Below, piece after piece: positions 1-11,304 of a stretch of DNA of 64,000 nucleotides. Both the position numbers and the translations under genes were made by a program. Under the pieces are notes generated by a model. It saw nothing but the letters and a program-made list of their open reading frames with translations. It searched no databases and was not told the origin of the DNA. The stretch comes from Sindora glabra. Its lineage: Eukaryota > Streptophyta > Magnoliopsida > Fabales > Fabaceae. The stretch spans positions 17,403,883-17,467,882 of the forward strand of contig CM035230.1 of the NCBI GenBank assembly GCA_020226215.1. Reading direction: 5' to 3'. How positions within the stretch are numbered: position 1 is the first letter of the stretch; the number at the start of each line of letters is the position of its first letter.

Positions 1-505
1 GTTTTCTCTTATCTTTCTCTTTCAATTCACTTGTTTTTTATCTTTCTTAATGTTGATATGCTTTGCATTGAGGACAATGCCAAGTTTAAGGGTGGGGGAG
101 ACTTTTATAATTTATTTTATGTTTTGTATCATTATTTAATGCTTTTAAAAAAATAAAAAAATATAAAATTAAAAAAGTATTTGTCACTTACTTTTTAGTC
201 TTTTAAGTCATTTTAGTTTCTTTCCATTGATTGAGATTTTGCATTTTGCATTTTTCATTAGTAGGATTTAATTAAAGTTAAATAGAATTCATAATATAAT
301 TGAATGATTGATTTTTCTTCTTGAAATTAATTAGTATAGTGATGGATTTGAATTAGTAGATTGAATTTTGATAGCATGACTTTCCTAATGAAATTCTAAA
401 CCTTATGTTAATTATTTATACTATTCTCTCTTTCTTTCTTGTATGATGTTTTCCCATGATTTATTTTCCTAGAACTTACTTTAATTCCTTTTAAGAATAC
501 TAATC
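1..505 (+). mobile_element. Internal 3' spacer of a + strand Ty3/gypsy element (part 1 of the host element)
   Basis: Non-coding spacer that lies downstream of pol in plant Athila/Tat-type gypsy elements. The signature stretch at about 68-111 (a GAGGACAATG motif, then a G-rich GGTGGGGGAGAC run) is typical of that spacer. The whole stretch matches, in inverse orientation, positions about 3310-3800 of the minus-strand element inserted next to it. The sequence breaks off at 505 and resumes at 12462, so this is the left half of an interrupted host element whose 5' part lies outside the window. Confidence 0.7.
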
Positions 506-2110
506 TGCATGTCATAATGTACTAAAATTAGTTTATTACTAGTTTTTTTAAAATAATGTAGTATAGTGATGCAAACTAAATTATACCCCTAGTGATCCTT
601 TGAATTACCTTCTTTAAATTGACGCACTAACAATGTTTACATAATTGGTATATTTGTTATGCACTATAAATAAAAGAAATAGATGCAAACACGAATAAAA
701 TAAAATGTAACGAAATGCAAAATGCAGCCGTATGCAATATGTAGAATGCAAAACTAACATAGAATCAGAGTTAGGGAGATTTTGTGAATTAAAATTAAAT
801 TACATGTATCAAACAAAACAATAACATAAAGTAAATAGCAAGAAAGAAAATCAATGTAATGAAATAGCCAATTCAATGAATTGAAAGCTCTTGTTTGATT
901 TAATCATGGATTAACTAGTATTTGATTTTTTTATTTAATCTTTCAACCTTAAATTACTTGAAACCTTTACAATAATTCATAAACTTTACGCTAGATAATT
1001 ATCTAAGATTTGATTGATTAAGATTAGCTGAATTAAGTAATCGTTATAATTCCTAAGCTAGATCAAAATTAACTTAAAAATAGAATTAGTTGATTCAAGA
1101 AATTAAATTAGAAACCTATAAATTAATCCCTTAACCCTTTAGCCCTATGTGTAAAATTATGATTTACTAACCAAAATTCAACATAAAAATAGCAAGATAT
1201 CAGAAATCACAAGAATGAACACCAATTATAGCAAATCAACATCCAACACACATAATTTTAAGAAATCAACACAAGTAATCAAGGAAAGAAAAAAATTAAT
1301 TAAAGAAAGTAAATATTACAAATTATGATCTCATAATTTGAAATAAAAGAGTCTTAAAATCCTTGAATCAACTCTGAATTTAGCATTCTATGAGCTAGAG
1401 CATAGAAGACCTAGAAGAAGAGAAAAGCTACCTATTGAATGCTATCTAGTTTCTTCTGTTTGATTTGTATTCTTTCCTTTATATCTAACCTAATTAACCT
1501 AAAATCCTATTGGACTTGAATTCCATGCCTCTTAAGATTACAAAGATGAGGCCTTCTTAATTTTTAGAATCCTAGAAACTATTTTTGCAAAGAAATTAAC
1601 TTTAATAGTTACAATAGTGAATTCCCCCCGCTTTGACTTTCAACCAATATAAGACTACTAAAATAATGCAATTTTGGTAAATCATAAACAAAAATTATAG
1701 AGTTAGGTCTTATGAAGATTTGGGCTCTAGTTTTAGATTAATTGGACCTTCATGGCTCCAAATATGACTTAAACATTGAAGCTAGCTAAGCTGGGACAAA
1801 AAAAAAAAAGGCTTCTGCTTCTTAACTAAATAAGGCTTGAAGGAGTCTAAACTAGGTTTTAACTAAAACATCAAAATTATAGATCTTTCTTTAAGCTTTC
1901 CAACGTTATCCTTGATCTGACATTTGTAACTCAAGATATAGCTAAAAGATGGAAAAAGTATCAAAATCTAGTTTTAACCAAATAAATTTAGAATATTGTA
2001 AAACCAATCCCAAATTATAAAATAAGGCCAATTCCATGAGACTAAGAAAATATAAGATATTAAGAGTCATGAAATATGAGGAAATAATATAGTAAATATT
2101 TTACTTACCA
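506..2110 (-). repeat. 3' LTR of the minus-strand gypsy element
   Basis: About 1.6 kb, alignable by eye almost end to end with 7471-8816 plus 12190-12461. Read on the minus strand it starts TGGTAAG at 2110 and ends ATGCA at 506, the expected TG...CA ends. Within-pair divergence is substantial (frequent substitutions and small indels), which implies an old insertion. Confidence 0.75.
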
Positions 2111-2125
2111 AATTCCTCCACATTT
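2111..2125 (-). other. Polypurine tract of the minus-strand gypsy element
   Basis: On the minus strand a purine-rich run (AAATGTGGAGGAATT) lies directly before the TGGTAAG start of the 3' LTR. This is where the plus-strand primer of a retrotransposon is expected. Confidence 0.55.
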
Positions 2126-2295
2126 AGCTCTTGCACGTCCTCGAGTAAGATATAACTTTATTCAAAATTAAGAAACAATAGACTTTACTTTCCAAAAACT
2201 TTAAAATCATAAATCTATAAATAAAAGAAAAATAGAAACTAGTAAAAAATGTAACATATTATGAAGAAAAATCTTGATGAACTTGAAACTAACTA

Positions 2296-2458
2296 GGGGA
2301 AGACTATGGTACCCCCAAGGGTTTCAAACCTTGGATAGTGTGGCGTAATCTCATCCATTGGATGAGATTACCTAAGTCTTTAGTAATCTCATCCAATGGA
2401 TGAGATTCTACCACACCACCCAAGGTTTAGAAACCCTGGGGGCACCTTAGATTCTCCC
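2296..2458. mobile_element. MULE-type hairpin MITE with 9-bp target duplication
   Basis: A 163-bp foldback element. The two arms (about 2296-2371 and 2384-2458) are inverted copies of each other over about 75 bp with few mismatches, separated by only about 12 bp. It is flanked by identical 9-bp direct repeats AACTAACTA (2287-2295 and 2459-2467), the target-site size of Mutator-like elements. Each arm also contains its own palindrome (AATCTCATCC / GGATGAGATT), so either single strand can fold in two ways. It encodes no protein and lies in the spacer of the minus-strand gypsy element, so it inserted after that element. Confidence 0.8.
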
Positions 2459-3116
2459 AACTAACTAATACAGCAACTTCATTCAAAAAGAGTATATCAA
2501 CATGATAGATTCTTATAAGATTCACTTTCTAACTCTTAAATGTTTGGGGTCAAGTGTTTCACTCAAGTTCTTTCCATGAAATTGTCCTACCATAAGCTTG
2601 TGAGTTATCTAATCTTTACCACTCAAATCACATGCACAACACAAATCAAAAAGACTTTATTCTAGGTTGTAATGTGACTAAGGAAAAATAAGGAAAAATG
2701 AAGATATGAGAGGTTATAAATTAAAGAAATTAATAGAACATTTGAATTAAAAATATATGGGCAAATTGTAAATAATTATAACTTAATAAAACAATCCAAA
2801 TTTGAATTCAAACACTCATTAATTTCTTTATTTTTACCTTATTTTTTCTTTTTTCTCTTTTTTGTGTTATTTTTTTGTTTTTTTTGGCTTTTTCTTTTTA
2901 TTCTTCTTTTTTTATTTTCAACTAACCTTTGAATTTAAAGTTGATGACTTCTCACAATACATAAAGTTACACACCCCTACACTTATTTAAAAGTCCATCT
3001 TATAAAAATTCAAATGCTCTACTAATCCTTAAAGTTAGGTAAAAATATTTATTTTTCATTGAAAAATTGATCATAGATCAATCAATAAAGAAAAGGTGAT
3101 AAAAGTTCAAGAGGGC

Positions 3117-3296
3117 TAACAAAGATTAAAAATTCAAAGTTCTCTGTATGGCTTTAACTTAAAAAAGAAAAAATTCCTTTTATCATTTTTGTCATGCAAA
3201 CCCTAAACCCTAACAAAGATTAAAAATTCAAAGTTCTCTATAAGGCTTTAACTTAAATAAAAAAAAAGAATGTCTTTATCATTTTTGTCATGCATG
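3117..3296. repeat. Short tandem duplication, about 94-bp period
   Basis: Two adjacent near-copies (from TAACAAAGAT at 3117 and again at 3211) in the gypsy spacer. They are joined by two telomere-like CCCTAAA units that look incidental. Confidence 0.6.
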
Positions 3297-4569
3297 TGCA
3301 AAATGTAATTTAAAAAAAAAATCAAAGTAAGTTTTGAAGAAACAAATCATGGAAGAACATTGCACAAGAAAGAAAGAAAGAAAATAGTATAAATTTTTAA
3401 CATAAGGCTTAAAATCTCATAAGGTAAATCATGTTACTAAGTTCAATCTACTGATTCAAAATTCATCACAACATCAATTAATTTTAAGAAGTAAAATCAT
3501 TCATTCAATCATGTTATGAATCTTATCTAACTTCAATTAAATCCTGCTTGTAAAAATGCAAAATCTTCATTAATAAAAAGCAACTAAAATGACTCAAAAA
3601 AATCCAAAAATAAGTGAAACACATTTTTTTAAAGCATTAAAAAGCAAAACAAGTGAAAAAAATAATTTTTTTAAATTTTCTTTTTTTAAAGCATTGAAAA
3701 GAATTAAATGAAAACATAAAGCATAAAATAAATCTTAAAAGTCTCCCCCAACACTTAAATTTTACATTATCCTTTTCATTATCAAGATCAAGAAAAATAA
3801 AAAATAAGTAAATAAAAGAGAAGAGTAAGATAAAACAAATCTACATAACTTAAGTTGCCTCTTAAGAAGTATCTTTCTTTAATGTCTTTAACTAGACTAT
3901 ATCTTCAATTTCTTCAACTAGGATCTATTTGATGATTGGCTACCTTTATTGCTTCTAAATTCCCAACATTTACTTCATCCATCATGAAAGAGGTTATTTG
4001 CAAATTAAGATCATCTACCATGAATTCTCTAAGTGCTATTCTTAAATTACTCTTCCTTGACTATTCAAAATCATCTTATAAAACAAATTTAATACAATAA
4101 TTAAAATAAATAGAAGGATCAATATGAAAGCACTCTTTTTTTTTTCTAAAAGTGGAGTATGTCCATCATTATTTTTTTTGCTATTTTTGAAACAACATTA
4201 CTATTTTCACCACTTAAAAAATACAAAAATTTTAGCATAAATAGCACACTTAAAATCATTGTTACTATCTTTACAAGTGCATTCTTGACCATCTACACAA
4301 TCCATAAATTCAAGAAGTCCAACAAACTCATCGAGTATGTCATCATGTGTATCATTAACATATAAATTAGAATCAACAAATGTAGAACCAATAATATTAG
4401 AAACAAAAACATTATAATAAAAAAATAGCAATCATAAAATAAAAAAATAGAATTTAGAACTAGTAGAATTAGAAATGCTAACATTAGAAAATTTGAAAGG
4501 ATGATTATCATGCAATAATAGCTCCAAAATGTTAAGAAAAGATATAGATTTGTCATGCATATATTTTAG

Positions 4570-4903
4570 AAATATCAAACTTGGTTGTAACACTATTAAA
4601 TTCCAGGGTTAATATTCCATCTCAAACATTAATGATGATTTTTGTTGTCTTAAGAAAATGCTAGCCAAGAATGATTGGTGAAAGAACATCGGATGTCTCA
4701 TTTTCCATCTTTAAAATGTAGAAATCTAGTGGAAAAATAAGTCCAACAACCTGCACTAAAACATCCTCAATAACACCCAAGGGATAAATATTAGATTTAT
4801 TTGCTAATTGAACAATTACCCTTATTTCTTTCAAAGCTCCTAAATTTAAAGCATTAAAAATAGAAAGAGGTATGATATTAATTGATACTTTTAAGTTTAA
4901 CAT
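4570..4903 (-). pseudogene. Retroviral-type aspartic protease of the minus-strand gypsy element
   Basis: The open stretch at 4661-4903 reads like the gypsy protease domain. It contains SINIIPLSIFNALNLG, then a QLANKSNIYPLG block and an IEDVLVQV block, and ends at PIILG. Continuing past a stop in the same frame, at about 4660-4570, it shows a degraded FLKTTKIIINV segment matching the usual FLRTA(R/K)TKIDV motif. The catalytic D-(S/T/L)-G is degraded: the usual DLGAS is NLKVS here, so the enzyme would be inactive. Family assignment is from memory of Athila/Tat-type sequences and is fairly secure; the frame is broken. Confidence 0.65.
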
Positions 4904-5249
4904 AGTATGCTCAATTCTAATTTTTCTTATAACACGTAGAATGGTAAATGTTATTGAATGTTTACATTTTATTAGTAATTTTCTTTAAATAATTTTAGAT
5001 AAATTTGCCCTCACACTTACTTTCTTATCATCCATTAATTTTCTCTTATTAATACATAAAATTTTCATAAAGTTAGCATACCTTAGAATTTGTTTTATCA
5101 AATCTAGTAAATGTATGTTAACTTTACTTTTTTAAGAGACTCCAAAATTTAGTTTTCATCTTTAATTTTCTTTTGTTGAAAAATTCTTCTTTTTTAAAAA
5201 AAGAGGAGATAAGGAAAATCAGTAGAAGGTAGAGCTGTAGCCAAAAAGT

Positions 5250-6760
5250 TTACTACACTATAACTATGCTTTATTTCTTATTCTGGTTGTTTTTATTTTT
5301 CTTCTTCTGATTTATTTCTTATTTTTAGTTTATTCTAGTTGGTATCTTCTGGTTGATTACTTATTAGTACATGGCTTGATTCTAGTTTTGATAATGAAGG
5401 CTCATCCACTTGCTTGCCACTCCTAAGCATAATGGATCCATAACTCCTTTATTTCTTCTATTGCTTGAAGAAGATTGGGTGGAACCTTATGCTTTAATCT
5501 CACTTAATATAGAAGTTAATTAACTAACTTGTGTTTACAAATTTATAGTGATGGCCTTGTTCTCTATTAGAACTATAGGTTGTTAGCTATCATTTGCTTT
5601 ATTAATTCTTCAAAAGATGGTTGAGAGGATGAAGAACTTGCTTTTGGTTTATGGATAGGATTAGGCTGCATTCTGTTATAGTCAAGAGGAGGATGCAAAA
5701 ATTACCTAAGATTGCTACCATATTTAAAATTTTGGTTATCTCTACAATTAGGATGTTGATTCTGCTGCTAGTCATACTAGTTTGGTTGTAATTGCTAGTA
5801 TTAATATTGAGTATATTGTTATCTGGTCTACTAAGGAAAATAGTTGTTAAATAAGCTTGAGGGATTAATATTCTTCATCTTATAGTGTAGGATAGTAATC
5901 AGTAGGATGAGTTGAGTAAGAACATATGCCATAAACTCTAGTAGGGAAAGGGGCTTGTATTATTGTTGCTGTCCTATAGTCACTTACCTAATAAGGGAGG
6001 TCAATTCATCTATTTTATTTCCTAGTTTTTGTTAGTTTGAACTAGGGAAATTTATCTCATTCATACCTCTTATTGTAGCCATAATTTTAGTTCGAAATTG
6101 TTAGGAGTTAGCTATCATATTAGCTATTTAATCTCTAGCTACCAAAGGGGTTTTCTCTACCAATACAATACCATTTGTTGCATTTATCATGCTCCAATCC
6201 ATAGGAAGAAAGCTTTTATAAAAATATTGAATTAAGAGTTGCTCACTAATTTGGTGGTGAAGGCAGCTTGTATAAAGCTTTTTAAACCTCTCCTAATACT
6301 TATATAATGATTCTCTATTCAAATGTCTAATGCCACATATCTCTTTCTTAGTAGTAATTGCTTTGGATATAGGGAAGAATCTTCCAAGGAATAATTACTC
6401 CATGTCACTCTAGCAAGTGATAAAACTAGGTTGCAAATAATATAACTAGTCCTTGGCAGCATCAATAAAGGAGAAAGCAAAAGCCCTCAGCTTCATACGA
6501 TCTTCTGATATTCCTTAAGGCTTAATTGTAAAGCAAACCACATGAAACCTTTTAAGATGTTTGTGAAGATCCTCACTTGCAAGATCATGGAATCTTGGAA
6601 GCAAGTGTATTAAGCTAGACTTATATTCAAAATCAACATTTAATTCAAGATATTTGATGCCTAATGGTTGGTAAATAACATTAGGGACAGTCAATTCTTT
6701 CAAGTTCTATTATTATTAGCTATAGTTTCTAGATTATCAATAAAATCAAAATGAAGCATA
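5250..6760 (-). pseudogene. gag (capsid) of the minus-strand gypsy element
   Basis: Read on the minus strand, the stretch at 6515-6703 gives an ELNVDFEYKSSLIHLL segment followed by SEDLHKHLKRFHVVC, the start of a plant Retrotrans_gag domain. Past one stop the frame continues with recognisable pieces: AFAFSLIDAAKDWLYYL, then ITTKKEICGIRQL and ESLYKYWERFKKL (about 6500-6230). These match the capsid helices of Ty3/gypsy gag. Several stops and frame shifts interrupt it. It lies between the primer binding site and the protease, as expected. No zinc knuckle could be identified. Confidence 0.6.
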
Positions 6761-7440
6761 GGAATACTAGAATTACTTTTATTTGTACTCCTACAAAGAA
6801 AATGGAAAGTCCAATTTATTTCAAAATCAAACTCCAGTAATTCACCAGTACTTCTTCTAATCATACATTACCATTACACTAGGTAAATTATAGGAACATA
6901 AAAACACTAAAATGGCAATAAACTATAAAAAAAATTACCTTAAACATATCTAATTAACCTATTTAGATATTTTTAAAATTATGAGACCACCACCTAATAA
7001 AAGTTATAAACAATTAAAATCTAAAAATGCAATAAAAATATTAAGCAAAAATTAAAAAAAGTGGTTAAAATAGTAAAATTTAACTAAAAATAGGGCACAG
7101 GCTTATGACTTTTAATGAAAAAAATCAAATCTAACATTAAAAAAAATTCAACTCAATTGAAATTAGTGAGACCTAAGTATGATTTTAAGAGGGTGGAGTG
7201 TAAAATTGGTTTCTTTAAGCCAAAACCTTTATTTGAATGTGGGATGAAGTAAAAAATGATGAAGTGAAGTGGAGGAATATGCAAAAATCAAAGAATACAA
7301 GAGAATGCAAGAAAATATAGAAAAACTATAGCTACTATAAAATGCAAGTAACACATGAATTGATGTAATTACTAACTAGATTACTTGAATAATAATGTAA
7401 TCTACAGCTAGAAATATACAAGAAAGATTAATTCAAGTGG

Positions 7441-7459
7441 ATCCTCGACAATGACGCCA
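7441..7459 (-). other. Primer binding site of the minus-strand gypsy element
   Basis: The minus strand reads TGGCGTCATTGTCGAGGAT, ten bases after the 5' LTR end. It differs from the usual Athila/Tat primer binding site (TGGCGCCGTTGCCGGGGAT, from memory) at four positions, all C-to-T or G-to-A. This fixes the element's orientation. Confidence 0.7.
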
Positions 7460-9900
7460 AAATTTTGCTTTACATATTACAATGCACTAAAATTAGTTTA
7501 TTATTGGTTTCTTTCAAATAATGTAGTATAGTGAAATAAATCAGGTCGTACCTTTAATGATCTCTTAAATTATCTTCTCTAAATTGACTCACTAATAATA
7601 TTTACATAATTGTTATATTTATTATGCATTAAAAATAAAAAAAATAGATGAAACAAATGTTAACACCAATAAAATAGAATGCTAAATAGAATGTAATAGA
7701 ATACAAAATGCATCACTATGTAATATGCAGAATGAAAAACTAATATAGAATCAAAGTTTAGAGGATTTTGTGAATTGAAATTAAATTAAATATATCAAAC
7801 AAAACAAAAACATATAATAAATAGCAAGAAGGAAAATCAATGTAATGAAATAGCCACTTCAAGGAATTGAGAGCTCTAGTTTGGATTAATCATAGATTAA
7901 TAGATATTTAACTTTTTTAATTAATCTTTTAACTTTGAATTACTTAGAATCTCTACAATATTTCATAAGCTCTATTCTAGATAACTATCTAGGATTTGAT
8001 CATATAAGATTAGCTGAATTAAACAATTACTATAATCTCTAAGTTAGATCGAAATTGACTTAAAGATAAAATTTAATTAATTTAAGAAAATTAAATTAGA
8101 AACCTCTAAATTAATTCTTCAACCATCTACCCTTATGTGTAAAATCGTGATTTACTAATCACAATTTAACATCAAAATAGCAAGATGTCAGAAATTATAA
8201 GGATAAATTCCAATTATACCAAATTAACATCCAATACATGTAATTTCAAGAAATCAACATAAGTAATTAAGAGAAAAGAAAAATAATTAAAGAAAATCAA
8301 CATTACAAATTATGATCTTATAATCCAAAAGAAAAGAGCCTTAAAATCTTTAAATCAACTCTGAATTTAACCTTGGATGGCTAGAGAATACAAAGGCTAA
8401 AAGAAGAAGAAAAAGTTATATGGTGAATGCTATTTAGTCTCTTATGTCTAATATATGTTCTTGCCTTTATATCTGACATTGAACTTGAATTTTATATCTT
8501 TTAGGATTACAAAAATGGAGCCTTCTTAATTTTTAGAAACTCAAAATTTATTTTTACAAAAAAATTAATTCTAAAAGTTACAATAGTAAATTCCTATAAG
8601 TCTAACTTTTAATTAGTATAAGACCATTAAAATAATACAATCTGGGTAAACCATAAATATAAAAATTGTATATATAAGTCTTATCAAGATTTGAATGTTA
8701 GTTTCACATTAATTGAGCCTCTATAACTTAAAATATGACCTAAAAATCAAAGTTAGCTCAGTTGGAACAAAAAAAAAACTTCAAATTCTCGACTAAATAA
8801 AGGTTCAAAAGAATCTTGCATGACCTATCTTGATCATGACCGGTGTGAATCCCGTTACCAGATTCCACAAGCTTTAATGATTTTTCTACTTTCTACTTAA
8901 TAGGAGTTTCCAAATTTTAGGGGAGCTTGGATTTTCATGATAAATTTTTGCAAAAAATAATGGATAAAATCTCTCCTATTTTTTAACACTTCCTAAAGGC
9001 CACACACCCTATAATACAATACCTTTTTTTATTCAGATACAACAGAGTTACATACACACACACACACTTCATCATAATTTTAAACTTATACATAGATAAA
9101 TGATTCAACACATTGAATAGTAGATTAATAGCATTTCCATTTCAAATGTTGATTTCAATCTATAAGAAACTCCAACTGTCAAATCTTCCATTTTAGGCAG
9201 TCTTTGAATCTCGGTGGATGTATCAAGCTCAAATATGCTCACCATTACTTGAAAACATTGAGAATACAATGGGGTGAATTAAGAGAACTCAATGAACATA
9301 TATTTACTATTATTTTATGGGAGTTCAATTTTACATGTGTTAATCACAGGATAAGCATGTAATAATTTAGAGTTATTAACACATTCATTTCCTAGTATTC
9401 TAAAACCTACAAAACCAAATCTTAGAATAAGAACTCTCCTGCACAAAACTCATGGAAAGTACAAATATTTCATAATACATAATATTATTATCACAACATG
9501 CACTACCCATTTTAGATAGACAATACAATTACAAATAGCCATTTAGGTTTAAATGCACATAGATCATCACAACTAGCTTAAGATTATGCAATCATGTCAA
9601 ATAATGACATCAACTCATAAGCAATTTCAACATCACATTTAATTTCTAAATTAATATTATATTTTTCTTAACTATTCATAAAAAATCTCCCATTTGGCTT
9701 TTAAATAAATCTTATCCATTCTACATCTGTTTGTTAGGAATTTCTCATCTGACTATCACATCAATTTTATATCCTTCATAATAATTTATCAGAAATTTTC
9801 CATTCGACTCTCAAAGTATCATCCCAATACAACTCACAATTTTCAATATCACCACTCTAACATAATTTATAATTTTCAATGTCATTCATTACAAAATGCG

Positions 9901-9903
<3 letters not shown>

Positions 9904-9943
<40 letters not shown>
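9904..9943. repeat. (TA)n microsatellite
   Basis: About 40 bp of uninterrupted TA dinucleotides inside solo LTR copy A. A short CA run lies at about 9055-9067. Confidence 0.95.
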
Positions 9944-9948
<5 letters not shown>

Positions 9949-11194
9949 CTTAACTCTCAAATCATATTTTACACTATCATTTTTAGCATACAAGTAGGCG
10001 ATTATTAATAACATTATTATGTTTTCGTTGCACACTCTGACCAACTAGTATTCACTTAACAATTAACTACTTAAGAACTAAGTTTATATATAAATATAGA
10101 CTCAAGTGTAAATATAAAATATGTACTATCAACAAAAAGAATATAATTCACCATATCTAAATTATTTTTTATTAAAATAAAAATAATAGTGAAATATATA
10201 CTCTTTGATAATTTGCATCTACTTCATGAATCCTTAATTATTTCATTTTCATCATCCACTTCCTCCTATTTCACAATTCATACAAATAAATTCATTTATG
10301 AAAAAAAAAATCCTAATTTTCTTTCCTAATTACCTTAATTTCCACTTTATACCATGGTATCGTACCAATCTCATTATTAACTTCTTTACTGTTCTAATAT
10401 TTTCTCATAAAATCAAAATATGTTATTATATGATAATTTGAAAATCAAATTAAACAATGAAAATATTGGAATTCAAAGTTCTAAAAAGCTTATTTGATTC
10501 TCCATAATTATCCTACATTATCACCTCTATTTATTATCAAAAACTCAAAAATTCTTATGTATGATAAATTTTCCAATTCTGGGTTTAAATAATCAAAATA
10601 TTATATTCCAACATTATGAACATGCTTTAAATATATTATTCTAATAATTTTAAGCTTAGCATTTCATAATCTAAAAATCCTATTTTTTTCATATCCATCT
10701 CCAATTTTCTTTTCAAAGCACAGAAAAATTGATTTTCTTAGTTCAATCACCAGAATGTCAGAAATACTAATATTTAAGGGCATAGATGTACTCACCATCC
10801 TGCACCGAGCTTGCTAGGAGCTCGCTGGCGGTGAGTTGCGCTAGACGCTGGTGGAGTCGTGCATAGCAGCGCGAGATTCGCCGCTCAGCTGCGCATCGAT
10901 CCAGCTCCTTCTTTGCAGCTGAAAACCGACGCCAAGAGAATCTCCAGCAGTTCGTGATGATAGCTGCTGCTCGGTTGCTATATTGCTGCTCCTCCGCCTA
11001 TGGGGACTGGCGCTCGACAGAAGTGAAGGTGGCAACGACGTGTGACAGCCCACGCAACACAGCAGTGGCGACACATAGCTAGGGAACGCCGGAGGAAGAA
11101 GGCCGGCGAGTAAAGGAAGAAGAAGGGAAAAGATGCTCCGCTGCTGTCATGCTGGACACGTGAAAGAAAAAGGAAAAATTCTAATTTACTCTCC

Positions 11195-11304
11195 GAGTAA
11201 AGTAACAGTACCTTATTCTAGCAGGGAGAGGTAGAGATGAGGGAATGAAGTGGGTTCCACCCACTGTATTCTCTCTGAAATAAGATATTGTTACTTTACT
11301 TCTC
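11195..11304. repeat. Small inverted repeat inside solo LTR copy A
   Basis: Arms of about 25 bp (11195-11220 and 11277-11304) around a core of about 55 bp. Each arm is built on AGTAAAGTAACA. A diverged counterpart is visible in the second solo LTR at about 51045-51165, so it is an LTR feature or an insertion that predates both copies. Confidence 0.5.

Noticed and set aside
3197..3214. Telomere-like CCCTAAA repeats
   Set aside because: Only two units, inside a retrotransposon spacer and part of a 94-bp duplication; no interstitial telomere array.
10841..11074. 77-aa open frame in a GC-richer island, possible gene
   Set aside because: Inside solo LTR A, in the presumed promoter/leader block; no matching protein in copy B.
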